Source: Tellurirhabdus rosea (GTDB lineage Bacteria; Bacteroidota; Bacteroidia; Cytophagales; Spirosomataceae). From it: a stretch of DNA of 64,000 bases. Positions 55,079 through 63,128 of the stretch are shown piece by piece. The stretch lies in NCBI RefSeq assembly GCF_026278345.1, contig NZ_CP111085.1, forward strand, positions 694,001-758,000, read 5' to 3'. The translations under genes and the position numbers were made by a program. Positions within the stretch are counted from its first letter, which is position 1, and each line of letters opens with the position of its first letter. Under the pieces are notes generated by a model. It saw nothing but the letters and a program-made list of their open reading frames with translations. It made no database searches and had not been told where the DNA came from.

Positions 55079-56725
55079 ATTTTTACCGGCGGCGTTCAGT
55101 AGAAACAACCCGATTCCGGCCAGGCCAAATTTCAGATTGGGGCAGAAATAATCACTTCCGTCATAGTCGTTGGGAATGGGTCGGTCCGGGTCTACGTACC
55201 GCCTGATCAGTTCCTCGGCCAACCCGGCCGCCGGACTCTGGTTGTCTTTCAGGAGGCGGCGGACCCGTTCGGTCAGCAAGTCGAATTCATCCTTCGTCAA
55301 TGTTTCCTCGACGGATGGGGCGTTTAACTTCAGGCCATCCAGCACCAGCTCCACATTCTGGCAGGGGTATAAAGCCGTGAGTTGATTCAGAAAAAGATAG
55401 ACGCCCTCAAGACCCTCGCCCCGCGAGCCGTCCAGCAGCCGGTAAACCACCTGCTCGTTTTCAGGCTTTTGATAAGACAGCCAGTTACACTGCCCGTTGT
55501 TCAGCCAAATGACCTCCCGGCATATAGCCCGGGCAATAACTAGGGCGGCGGAGACAAAGTTGTTGGGGGTACGCTTCCGGTCCTCGCTCGCCCGCTCGTC
55601 CTTCAGGCCCGTACCCCACCCCGCATACATCCCGAAAGCGCTCGGAACGAAATCAACCGCGTAAAAATCAGGGGACGATCCCGGGTTGAGGTGCAGGGTA
55701 TCCAGCGTTAAATGCTGATTTTTCAGGTACGCTATCGCTTTATCGACCGGATGGTCGGCCCCTTTCGCGTCCACAATCGCCTCGGCCAGTAGTTTCGACC
55801 GGTTCATTCCAAAACTCAGGACTCCAGGCGGCGTTTCGGCGAAGCCGATTCCCGTGCCCAGTCTGAAGACAAACAAAGGCAGGTCGTCGCGGTACTGAAC
55901 GTGGCTGGTACTAGCCGCAATGTCCAGGAGCAGTCGGGCGGCGACCCGGAAATGGCGCCTTTCGATGTAAAGAATAATTCCGTCGGCGCGCAGCATATCC
56001 GCCGCCGAAGCCTGGAATTTGGCCGAAAAGGGCACCTGCTGTCGGTCGAAGGTTTCCTGTATCTTCCGAAGCAGCACCATAAATCCATCGTCCAGCGCAT
56101 CGGCTTCGGACGGCAGGTCCAGACTGATGTAGAAACGCACCCCGCCGGGATAAGCATCATCAACGGACCACCGGCCATACAACCATTTGTAGCGGGATTT
56201 TCCAAACGAATTGCTGGGATGAAACAGCGTCAGAAAATGTTTCTGTTCCTGCTCGCTGAAACCGCTTTCGACAAACTCCTCGGGCCGGACAAACCGGGCT
56301 TCACTGCCTTTGATGGCCGTAAAAAAACCGGCCTGGTGCCGTACGTTTCTCGGATTGGTCAGGTATTTCCAGAACGGATCAACATGAAAATTCTGAATGG
56401 GCGTCGTCGTGGTGATGCCAAAATCATCGAAGGTTAACTGATTGAACCCGGTCGCAAACGTAGTCCTTCGGCTGCCAAAATTCCGGCAGTAATAGGTATC
56501 ATAAATCCAGAATTGCAGGTACTGGGTCACGTTGTCGGGGTCAAAGGCAACCGCCGACGAACGGTACAGGCGTTTCAGAATGCGCTCCGTATGCGACAGC
56601 CCGGCTTCGCTTCCCGTTGCCGCCGGCAGCATTCGGTCGGTAATGAGGTGCGTGTGCGGGTCGATGGTCAGGCTTTCGACAAGGTTCTGCAAGTCCTCCT
56701 GATTTCTTTTACTCTGACTAAACAT
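55067..56725 (-). CDS. HopA1-family phospho-Ser/Thr lyase-like protein with LanC-like C-terminal segment
   Basis: 552-aa cytoplasmic protein. Residues about 1-360 match the T3SS effector HopA1 family: LQFWIYDTYYC near 70, VRFYISLDLP (196-205), VPFSAKFQAS (231-240), DLPLFVFRLGTGIGFAETP (281-299), SFGMNRSKLLAEAI (304-317) and HLNPGSSPDFY (345-355). HopA1 homologues act as phosphothreonine/phosphoserine lyases and, with an APH-type kinase, form dehydroamino acids in class V lanthipeptide and thioamitide synthesis. Residues about 393-452 (IARAICREVIWLNNGQCNWL, GEGLEGVYLFLNQLTALYP) and 528-544 (CPNLKFGLAGIGLFLLN) look like the first and last GxxG repeats of a LanC cyclase, with the zinc-binding middle absent. 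That second part is my inference. Starts 9 bp after the kinase gene. Confidence 0.85.
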   Translation of the reverse strand: MFSQSKRNQEDLQNLVESLTIDPHTHLITDRMLPAATGSEAGLSHTERILKRLYRSSAVAFDPDNVTQYLQFWIYDTYYCRNFGSRRTTFATGFNQLTFDDFGITTTTPIQNFHVDPFWKYLTNPRNVRHQAGFFTAIKGSEARFVRPEEFVESGFSEQEQKHFLTLFHPSNSFGKSRYKWLYGRWSVDDAYPGGVRFYISLDLPSEADALDDGFMVLLRKIQETFDRQQVPFSAKFQASAADMLRADGIILYIERRHFRVAARLLLDIAASTSHVQYRDDLPLFVFRLGTGIGFAETPPGVLSFGMNRSKLLAEAIVDAKGADHPVDKAIAYLKNQHLTLDTLHLNPGSSPDFYAVDFVPSAFGMYAGWGTGLKDERASEDRKRTPNNFVSAALVIARAICREVIWLNNGQCNWLSYQKPENEQVVYRLLDGSRGEGLEGVYLFLNQLTALYPCQNVELVLDGLKLNAPSVEETLTKDEFDLLTERVRRLLKDNQSPAAGLAEELIRRYVDPDRPIPNDYDGSDYFCPNLKFGLAGIGLFLLNAAGKNSGG

Positions 56726-56734
56726 GGCGGGATG

Positions 56735-57865
56735 TCAGGGAATAATTTTGGCTAAAATATCAATGGGCCGGTTCAGGTATTCAATCCCCAGAGTCAGGAG
56801 TTCCAGCGACACCTCGGCTTCGTTCCTGAATGGTTCATCAGGCACTCTGGAGGCCAGGGAATAAAATTGTTGAATCAGTTGGACGCCTGCATGCTGAATC
56901 ACAAGGAGCAGCCATTTACTCTTCAATGGGTCGGCCGGATGGGTCAGCAGATAGCCTCTACCCAGCTGAAAAATGCTTTCATGAATCTCCTGTTGCGAAA
57001 AAAAACCGCTCATGCCAAGCGACAGCCGCAGGTAGGACGCGATTAAGGAAGCCACATCAAAAACCGGGTCGCCCTGCGCGGCGTACTCCCAGTCGGTCAG
57101 ATAAAGAGTGATTTCGGGCGGCTCAGTGCCTGGCTTCTGCTGGACGAGAAAGTTGGCCAGCCGGGCGTCGGTATGAATAAGCTGTGAGGGCGTCCAGAGT
57201 TCCCGCAGTTGGTGCAGACTCGCCAGCGAATTGCTTTGTTCCAGCCGGTTGCCCAGAAAACTCAGCAACCGGTTGTCTGATTGTTTGAGGACGTTCAGGT
57301 GGCGCTCGTCGATGTCCAGCAACGGCGGCCGGAAGACAGGCCATTCGTTGGTCCTCATCGGGCCGCCGTTGGCCTCCAGACGCTGGTGAAACAAAGCCAG
57401 AACCTCACCCAGCCGTCTGGCCAGGGCCAGACGGGGCGGGGGCGAAGTCGTCACAAAATGAGGAAGCTGCCGGAGGTATTCCATCAGCGGGGTACTGTCG
57501 GGGATGTACTCGGTCAGCAGCACGTGATCCGTGGCGATATACGGGTCGCTGTTGTTGCGGGGAATCGGGTACGGCCGCGGAAGATGAGCCGCCAGGTCGG
57601 GTAGCTCGCGGGCGCGCTGGTAGAATACCCCCTCCAACTGCAGCGTATCCGTCAGCTCGTCAATCTCCTCGCCCAGGGGAATGAGCCGGGCCTGTTTGAC
57701 GAAGAACCCGGTTTCCTGCGCCCGCGTTACGATCAGGTGGGTATTGCGGGTAGAGCCATGCGGATTGTCGGCTACCGTGTACTGGCTTTGTGCCAGCCCG
57801 GTTTCGTCCAGCAGATCCCAGTCCCGCAGATAAGGCAAAACGCTATGACCGGTCAGTGCTTTCAT
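56735..57865 (-). CDS. Aminoglycoside-phosphotransferase-fold kinase paired with HopA1 lyase
   Basis: 376-aa APH/ChoK-type kinase. The nucleotide Lys is probably Lys57 (GFFVKQARLI). The catalytic loop is IHTDARLANFL (230-240) with His231, Asp233 and Asn238. The metal-binding DWE is at 258-260 (LYLTDWEYAAQGDPVFDVA). Instead of an antibiotic, the likely substrate is Ser/Thr in a peptide or protein, because the next gene is a HopA1-type lyase, the combination seen in class V lanthipeptide (LanK/LanY) and thioamitide clusters. Its ATG overlaps the upstream 189-aa gene's stop (4 bp, ATGA), showing translational coupling. The alternative is a small-molecule kinase; operon context argues against it. 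Confidence 0.88.
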   Translation of the reverse strand: MKALTGHSVLPYLRDWDLLDETGLAQSQYTVADNPHGSTRNTHLIVTRAQETGFFVKQARLIPLGEEIDELTDTLQLEGVFYQRARELPDLAAHLPRPYPIPRNNSDPYIATDHVLLTEYIPDSTPLMEYLRQLPHFVTTSPPPRLALARRLGEVLALFHQRLEANGGPMRTNEWPVFRPPLLDIDERHLNVLKQSDNRLLSFLGNRLEQSNSLASLHQLRELWTPSQLIHTDARLANFLVQQKPGTEPPEITLYLTDWEYAAQGDPVFDVASLIASYLRLSLGMSGFFSQQEIHESIFQLGRGYLLTHPADPLKSKWLLLVIQHAGVQLIQQFYSLASRVPDEPFRNEAEVSLELLTLGIEYLNRPIDILAKIIP

Positions 57866-58431
57866 GATTTCGGCAGAATAAACGACCGCCGGTCGTGGTC
57901 CGTGGAGGACTCTTTTCCATTAACACTCATTTGGAGCGTCCTTTCGATATCGGAAAAAGCGGCCTCCTTCCAGTTGTTTTCCTGCTCACTCCAGTAGATG
58001 AACGGTTTGTCTTTGACAAAATAATTTTCCGTATGGCTATCCGGCCTTCCGGATGCACCCGAACCGGTATCCGCGGGTACGGGACAATGAATAACCCGAT
58101 CCGGATTCCATTCGACAAAAGCTTCTTTTCGCTCGAAAAAGGGCTTGAGGGGGTCCATGCCGGTAGGTGGCGTCACCTCGTAGATGTAAAACAGCGTTTT
58201 GTATACTGTGTCTGGTTTGATGACACTTCCGGCAGGGTTACAACCATCTATTTTCTGACCCGCCCGAAAACAAGGCTTCAGTTTGGAATGCGCCACGTAA
58301 CAGCGCAGAATGATGAACTTCCCGTTTAGGGCATCAAATTCAGCCTGCGTCATTGCTGGCAGGTTGTCTGTGGCGGCGCGAGCCCGGGCGTTGTTAATAT
58401 CCTGGAGAGATGGGAAGGGTTGGTCAGGCAT
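57862..58431 (-). CDS. Unknown 189-aa protein, first gene of the kinase/HopA1 operon
   Basis: No family recognised. The sequence has an N-terminal helical stretch (SLQDINNARARAATDNL), then MTQAEFDALNGKFIILRCYVAH, Cys at 44, 54, 64 and 116, and beta-rich segments (YKTLFYIYEV, KPFIYWSEQ). The Ser/Thr-rich C-terminus ends ESSTDHDRRSFILPKS. No signal peptide. Its stop overlaps the kinase start by 4 bp, so it belongs to the same transcript. It could be a cyclase-like partner equivalent to LanX, a chaperone, or itself the modified substrate. It does not look like a normal short RiPP precursor. Confidence 0.7.
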   Translation of the reverse strand: MPDQPFPSLQDINNARARAATDNLPAMTQAEFDALNGKFIILRCYVAHSKLKPCFRAGQKIDGCNPAGSVIKPDTVYKTLFYIYEVTPPTGMDPLKPFFERKEAFVEWNPDRVIHCPVPADTGSGASGRPDSHTENYFVKDKPFIYWSEQENNWKEAAFSDIERTLQMSVNGKESSTDHDRRSFILPKS

Positions 58432-58528
58432 GGCTTTGGGTGACGTTAGATTAGGATAGGGTCTGTCTAGAAAACCTTCCCCTAAGTACCTGCCTTTGCT
58501 CTGGCGCTACAACCGGAAATTTCCCCTT

Positions 58529-58578
58529 TATAAAAAGAAAATTCCCTTCTCCTGCCGACAGGGACAAGAGAAGGGAAT
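58529..58578 (-). terminator. Intrinsic terminator of the dienelactone hydrolase gene
   Basis: ATTCCCTTCTC (58541-58551) pairs with GAGAAGGGAAT (58568-58578). Read on the minus strand it is followed by TTTTCTTTTTATA. It lies 50 bp beyond the hydrolase stop and separates that gene from the kinase/HopA1 operon, which therefore needs its own promoter in 58432-58528. Confidence 0.85.
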
Positions 58579-58627
58579 CCTGAGTGAGCGGTCTATCGAA
58601 TGGCCAGCTCTCACCGGCAACGGCCAG

Positions 58628-59485
58628 TTACCCCAGCCGCTTTCGCAGAAACTCCAGCGTCCGGCCCCAGGCGAGTTTGGCGGCGGCTTCGTTGTAACGC
58701 GTGGGGGCCGTGTCGTTGTGGAAAGCATGCTGCGCGCCTTCGTAGACGTATAGTTCGTACGGGACATTAGCTTTTTTCAGGGCTTCCTCGTAGGCCGGAA
58801 TGCCCGCGTTGACCCGTTCGTCCATGCCGCCGTAATGCAGCTGCACGGCTCCTTTGATTTTGGCAACATCCGCCGCTTCGGGCTGGCGACCGTAAAAGGC
58901 CACCGCCGCCTTCATGTCCGGCGAGTGCACCGCCAGTTGGTTTGCCATGGCCCCGCCCCAGCAGAAACCAACGCTGCCGACCTTCCCGTTGCTTTCGGAA
59001 TGGGCTTTCAGAAAGTCCACCGCCTTGACGAAGCTGCCCCGGGTTTTGGCCGCATCCAGCTTACCGAACTGCTCCCGCACGTCGGCATCGCCCGAGGGAG
59101 TGCCGCCAAACGGCGACAGCGCGTCCGGAGCCAGCGCCACAAAGCCCGCCAGCGCCAGCCGCCGGGTGACGTCTTCGATATGCGGATTCAGGCCCCGGTT
59201 CTCGTGAATAACGACGACGGCCGGGTATTTTCCTTTGTTTTTGGGCATGGCCAGATACCCCTTCATTTTTCCCTCCTCGCCCGGATACTCGATGCGCTCG
59301 GTCCGCAGGCGATCGTCCTGGCCGGATACCGTTTCGGCTTTGGCATAATTCACTTCCAGCAGGGGCAGCACCGCCAGCGCCGCCGCCGTACTGCCGGTCA
59401 GCCGCGCCAGCCGCTTCAGAAATTCTTCGCGCTTCAGCGGTTTGTGGGTGTACTCGTCGTAGAGGTTTATAATGTCCTGGTTCAT
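58628..59485 (-). CDS. Dienelactone hydrolase family protein
   Basis: 285-aa alpha/beta hydrolase of the dienelactone hydrolase family. The catalytic triad is Cys175 (GSVGFCWGGAMA), Asp222 (YGGMDERVN) and His253 (EGAQHAFHND), with Glu95 near the oxyanion region (VVIHENRGLN). Residues about 20-50 (KRLARLTGSTAAALAVLPLL then YAKA) form a probable export signal without a twin-arginine pair, so the enzyme may be periplasmic. The natural substrate is unknown; family members cleave lactones and esters. A C-terminal fragment of a paralogue is left at 52916-52966. Confidence 0.92.
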   Translation of the reverse strand: MNQDIINLYDEYTHKPLKREEFLKRLARLTGSTAAALAVLPLLEVNYAKAETVSGQDDRLRTERIEYPGEEGKMKGYLAMPKNKGKYPAVVVIHENRGLNPHIEDVTRRLALAGFVALAPDALSPFGGTPSGDADVREQFGKLDAAKTRGSFVKAVDFLKAHSESNGKVGSVGFCWGGAMANQLAVHSPDMKAAVAFYGRQPEAADVAKIKGAVQLHYGGMDERVNAGIPAYEEALKKANVPYELYVYEGAQHAFHNDTAPTRYNEAAAKLAWGRTLEFLRKRLG

Positions 59486-59833
59486 GGGAAAATGGTTGAA
59501 GGGTGAACGAACAATAATAGACTATTTACGGCACATTAAGTCCTGCAAAATCAGGGAAAGCTCTGGCAATTCGGCTTCGCGCCGTAAGCAGCCCGACTGA
59601 ACCGAAAAGTGACAAGGCCAAATCCTAACCGACCCTCTCCAGGCCGTCCGTCCGAAACGCTTTCCTTGCTGGAAATTCTTCGGGCCAGGTCAGGCGGGAA
59701 ACCGCCTGTAAAGCCTTTTTCTGTGAGCCGCACCGGCATGACTTCAATTTTATCGGCAAAAAATACCATAACCTAAAGTCCTCCGAAATACTTGTATTGA
59801 CAAGGTTTGCAACCGATTCATTTACTCAATTTT
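59486..59833. other. Intergenic region without supported gene
   Basis: 348 bp between divergent dienelactone hydrolase and DUF421 genes. A minus-strand frame at 59551-59769 is open for 72 codons but has no recognisable domain or conservation signal and is probably chance. Both promoters must lie here. Nothing else is evident. Confidence 0.5.
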
Positions 59834-60520
59834 ATGAAAAAAGACGAAATCAACCTTTCGGACTGGCACCGGATTCTGTTTGGGGAGGCTCCGGCGGCCT
59901 TTATGCTGGAGGTCCTGATCCGGACCGTTTTGATTTATATCGTCCTTCTGGTGATTGTGCGGCTGCTCGGCAAACGCATGAGCGGCCAGCTAACCCAGAC
60001 CGAAATGGCCGTGATGGTCACGCTCGGGGCCATTGTCTCCCCGGCCATGCAGCTCCCCGATCGGGGCGTGCTGGCCAGTATTCTGACGCTGGGGCTGATC
60101 CTGGTGCTGTTTCGCTACGTCAATCTGCTGGGCGTCCGGCGTCCGGAAGTGGAGCAGTTGACCCACGGCATGGAAAGCCTGCTCGTCAAGGACGGCGTCC
60201 TTCAGCTGGATGAGCTCCGGCGAGCCCGCGTTTCGCACCAGCAGGTTCTTTCGGCCCTGCGCAACAAAACCGTTTACAACCTCGGCCAGGTAAGCCGCGT
60301 GTACCTGGAACCCTCCGGCGATTTCAGCATTTACACCACGGACGAAAAAAAGCCCGGTCTGTCGACCCTCCCGCAAACCGACCAGGAGGTGCACCGCATT
60401 CAGGAACGGGTTGAGGGAAAAATGTCGTGCTGCAATTGCGGGACGACGATTTCGGGTCAGGACAAAAAGGTGCCCTGCCCCAATTGCCACCAGCAGAACT
60501 GGGATGGAGCTTACCTGTAA
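59834..60520 (+). CDS. DUF421 membrane protein with C-terminal zinc ribbon
   Basis: 228-aa protein of the DUF421 (YetF/YcaP-like) family. Start at MKKDEINLSDWHRILFGE (59834), matching the paralogue next door. Three hydrophobic helices (about 18-95, LIRTVLIYIVLLVIVRLLGKR, AVMVTLGAIVSPAM, LASILTLGLILVLF) are followed by the cytoplasmic DUF421 domain (ESLLVKDGVLQLDELRRARVSHQQVLSALR, VYLEPSGDFSIY). An added C-terminal zinc ribbon, CCNCGTTI and PCPNCHQQNW, is not part of the usual family. The second DUF421 gene starts 9 bp downstream. Function unknown; Bacillus relatives affect spore germination and membrane processes. Confidence 0.9.
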   Translation: MKKDEINLSDWHRILFGEAPAAFMLEVLIRTVLIYIVLLVIVRLLGKRMSGQLTQTEMAVMVTLGAIVSPAMQLPDRGVLASILTLGLILVLFRYVNLLGVRRPEVEQLTHGMESLLVKDGVLQLDELRRARVSHQQVLSALRNKTVYNLGQVSRVYLEPSGDFSIYTTDEKKPGLSTLPQTDQEVHRIQERVEGKMSCCNCGTTISGQDKKVPCPNCHQQNWDGAYL

Positions 60521-60529
60521 TCGAGCCGT

Positions 60530-61225
60530 ATGAAAAAGGAGGAAATCAAATTTGGAGACTGGCAGCGGATGCTGATCGGGGAAGTGCCCGCCGAGTTTTA
60601 TTTTGAATTGCTGATTCGGGTGGGGTTCATCTACCTGGTGCTGCTGGTCGCCATGCGGCTGATGGGCCAGCGGATGGCCGGACAGATGAGCCGGAATGAT
60701 CTGGCGGCGCTGGTTTCGCTGGCCGCCGCCATCGGGGTGCCCATTCTGGACGTTCAGCGGGGGGTGCTGCCGGTCTGTATCATCGCCCTGGTCGTGGTTC
60801 TGGGGCAGCGGTACATTTCGGGCCGGGCCGCCAAAGACGAAAAATTTGAAGCGCAGACGCAGGACAAACTGCACACGCTCGTCGAGAACGGGGCTATTCT
60901 CTGGCAGAATCTGGAAAAAACGACGGTTTCCCGGCAGCAGCTCATGGCCCAGCTCCGGAACGAAGGCCTTAGTCAGCTTGGCGAAGTGGAGCGCTTCTAC
61001 ATGGAGCCGAACGGTGTATTTACGCTCGTCACGCGAAAGCAGCCCCAACCGGGCATTTCCATTCTGCCCGAATGGGATGAAGCGTTTATGAACGAACGCC
61101 TGCAGCAGACCCCCACCCAGGTCTGCCACCACTGCGGAAGTCAGAAAACCTACGCCGCCGACCAGGCCGAAGAATGTGTCAACTGCGGGCAGCAGGAATG
61201 GGTGCCGGGTTTGATCAACAGGTAG
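60530..61225 (+). CDS. Second DUF421 membrane protein with C-terminal zinc ribbon
   Basis: 231-aa paralogue of the preceding gene with the same layout: MKKEEIKFGDWQRMLIGEVP, three membrane helices, a DUF421 cytoplasmic part (GAILWQNLEKTTVSRQQLMAQL, FYMEPNGVFTLV) and a zinc ribbon (VCHHCGSQ and CVNCGQQEW). The pair is co-transcribed and probably forms a hetero-oligomer, inferred from tandem arrangement and matching ends. Confidence 0.9.
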   Translation: MKKEEIKFGDWQRMLIGEVPAEFYFELLIRVGFIYLVLLVAMRLMGQRMAGQMSRNDLAALVSLAAAIGVPILDVQRGVLPVCIIALVVVLGQRYISGRAAKDEKFEAQTQDKLHTLVENGAILWQNLEKTTVSRQQLMAQLRNEGLSQLGEVERFYMEPNGVFTLVTRKQPQPGISILPEWDEAFMNERLQQTPTQVCHHCGSQKTYAADQAEECVNCGQQEWVPGLINR

Positions 61226-61380
61226 GGCAACACCCCGGAATCTGCCCCGAAGCGGCAAAAGACAGCAGAATAGTTTTGATTTCCCCGGACCGCTTTTTTA
61301 TTTAGAGCGGCTTTCTGCTTATTTTTCAGGGAATTCAGGTTGCTTTCCCTATTCTTGATCCGTCCGACACTTCCGAACCT

Positions 61381-62538
61381 ATGCAGGCATCGTCTACCCT
61401 CCCAACGCCCGAACCCACCCTCGCCCAGCCGGCGCCCGTCAAACGTCTGCTTTCCCTGGACACCCTGCGGGGCTTCGACATGTTCTGGATTATCGGCGGG
61501 GAGGAAATCTTTCACGCACTGGCCAAAACGACCGGCTGGGCCGCCGCCCTGTTTCTCGCCGACCAGTTTACCCATCCGGACTGGCACGGCTTCCGGGCCT
61601 ACGACCTGATTTTCCCCTTGTTCATTTTTATGGCGGGCGTTTCCACGCCTTTTTCGCTGGGCAGCCGGCTGGAAAAAGGAGCATCCCGGTCGGAGCTGGT
61701 GCGGAAGATCATCAGTCGCGGGCTGCTTCTGGTGCTGCTGGGAATCGTCTACAACAACGGCCTGTTGGTGAAGTCGCTGGCCGAAACCCGCTTTCCGAGT
61801 GTGCTGGGGCGTATCGGGCTGGCGGGCATGCTGGCGCAACTGATCTACGTCTACAGTGGCCGACGGACGCAATACGGCTGGTTTGCCGGAATTTTGCTGG
61901 CCTACTGGGCCGTGCTGATGCTGGTCCCGGTGCCCGGCTGCGGCGCGGGTCTGCTGACGATGGAATGCAATCCGGCCAGTTACCTCGATCGCCAGCTGCT
62001 GCCCGGCCACCTGCACAAAGTCATTCACGACCCGGAAGGCATTCTGTCCACGCTGCCGGCGGTCTGCAACGCGCTGCTGGGCATTTTTGCCGGAAACCTG
62101 CTTCGCACCAACGGCCACCTGCTCACCCAGAACGGAAAAGTCCTTCGGCTGGTGGTGGCCGGGCTGGGCTGTCTGCTCGCGGGCTGGCTCTGGAACTTCG
62201 TTTTTCCGGTCAACAAAAACCTGTGGACCAGCTCGTTCGTCCTCGTGACGGGCGGACTGAGCCTGCTGCTGCTGGCGCTGTTTTACTGGATCATCGACGT
62301 GAAGGGCTTTACCCGCTGGACCCTTCTGTTTACGGTCATCGGCATGAACTCCATCCTGATCTACCTGGCCGGTGAGGTGATCGACTTCGAGTACTCGGCG
62401 CGGTTCTTTTTCGGCGGCCTGCTGCATCTGTCGGATTCCCGGGCGGTTCAGGAAGTGGGCATGACCATCGGCCTGCTGGCGGTGGAGTGGGCGTTTCTGT
62501 ATGTGCTCTACAAAAAGAAGGTGTTTCTGCGGGTTTGA
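61381..62538 (+). CDS. DUF5009/heparan-alpha-glucosaminide acetyltransferase-like membrane protein
   Basis: 385-aa polytopic membrane protein. The motif RLLSLDTLRGFDMFWIIGGE (about 22-41) is the hallmark of bacterial relatives of heparan-alpha-glucosaminide N-acetyltransferase. AYDLIFPLFIFMAGVSTPFS, RIGLAGMLAQL and IGMNSILIYLAGEVID also fit. About ten hydrophobic helices. Likely transfers an acyl group across the membrane to a sugar; the substrate is unknown. The HXXEE gene begins 17 bp after its stop. Confidence 0.88.
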   Translation: MQASSTLPTPEPTLAQPAPVKRLLSLDTLRGFDMFWIIGGEEIFHALAKTTGWAAALFLADQFTHPDWHGFRAYDLIFPLFIFMAGVSTPFSLGSRLEKGASRSELVRKIISRGLLLVLLGIVYNNGLLVKSLAETRFPSVLGRIGLAGMLAQLIYVYSGRRTQYGWFAGILLAYWAVLMLVPVPGCGAGLLTMECNPASYLDRQLLPGHLHKVIHDPEGILSTLPAVCNALLGIFAGNLLRTNGHLLTQNGKVLRLVVAGLGCLLAGWLWNFVFPVNKNLWTSSFVLVTGGLSLLLLALFYWIIDVKGFTRWTLLFTVIGMNSILIYLAGEVIDFEYSARFFFGGLLHLSDSRAVQEVGMTIGLLAVEWAFLYVLYKKKVFLRV

Positions 62539-62555
62539 AACTGTACCTGTTCGGC

Positions 62556-63128
62556 ATGGACTTTACCGTTTATATTACCCTGCTGCCCATTGTCTTCATG
62601 ATGCATGATTTTGAAGAGCTTATCTTTCTGAAGCCCTGGCTTGGCCGAAACCGGGAAATGCTTTACCAGCGTTTCCCGACATTAGCGCGGAAGATTCTGC
62701 CGCATCTGGACAGGCTGTCTACAAATGCCTTTGCGCTGGCCGTAGCGGAAGAGTTTATCCTCCTGAGTGTCATTACATACACGGCCGTCCTTTTCGAGTA
62801 TTATTACGTCTGGTTTGCGGCGCTTGTGGCTTTTACGGTTCACCTGCTGGTACATATCGGGCAATGGCTGGTGCTGAGGAGGTACATTCCGGCCATTGTC
62901 ACCTCGCTGCTATCGCTGCCTTACTGCCTCTACACCCTTTATCTGTTTTGCCGGGAAAGTCGGATTGGACCGGCGGAAGGGCTGCTGTGGTCGGCCGGTG
63001 GGCTCATCCTGATGGTGCTTAATCTGTTTCTGGCCCACCGGCTCGGCACTCGTCTGGATGCCTGGCTATCGGTCACCGCAGCGCCCCGGCCAGTTCCTGC
63101 CAGGAAATCAAACCAATCGCTACGATAG
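62556..63128 (+). CDS. HXXEE-motif membrane protein
   Basis: 190-aa small membrane protein with the HXXEE signature near the N-terminus (IVFMMHDFEELIFLKPW), a second acidic-His segment (AVAEEFILLS, VHLLVHIGQWLVL) and about five hydrophobic helices. Start chosen at MDFTVYITLL (62556), giving a normal gap after the previous gene; an upstream in-frame start would overlap it by 50 bp. The 3' end overlaps the convergent transporter gene by 56 bp, encoding a basic tail. Family function unknown. Confidence 0.82.
   Translation: MDFTVYITLLPIVFMMHDFEELIFLKPWLGRNREMLYQRFPTLARKILPHLDRLSTNAFALAVAEEFILLSVITYTAVLFEYYYVWFAALVAFTVHLLVHIGQWLVLRRYIPAIVTSLLSLPYCLYTLYLFCRESRIGPAEGLLWSAGGLILMVLNLFLAHRLGTRLDAWLSVTAAPRPVPARKSNQSLR

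Noticed and set aside
56735-57865. Aminoglycoside resistance kinase
   Set aside because: The fold is shared, but the gene is coupled to a HopA1-type lyase and an unknown protein. That context fits peptide/protein Ser/Thr phosphorylation rather than drug modification.
59551-59769. 72-codon minus-strand frame between dienelactone hydrolase and DUF421 genes
   Set aside because: No recognisable domain and no upstream signals; probably chance in an intergenic region.
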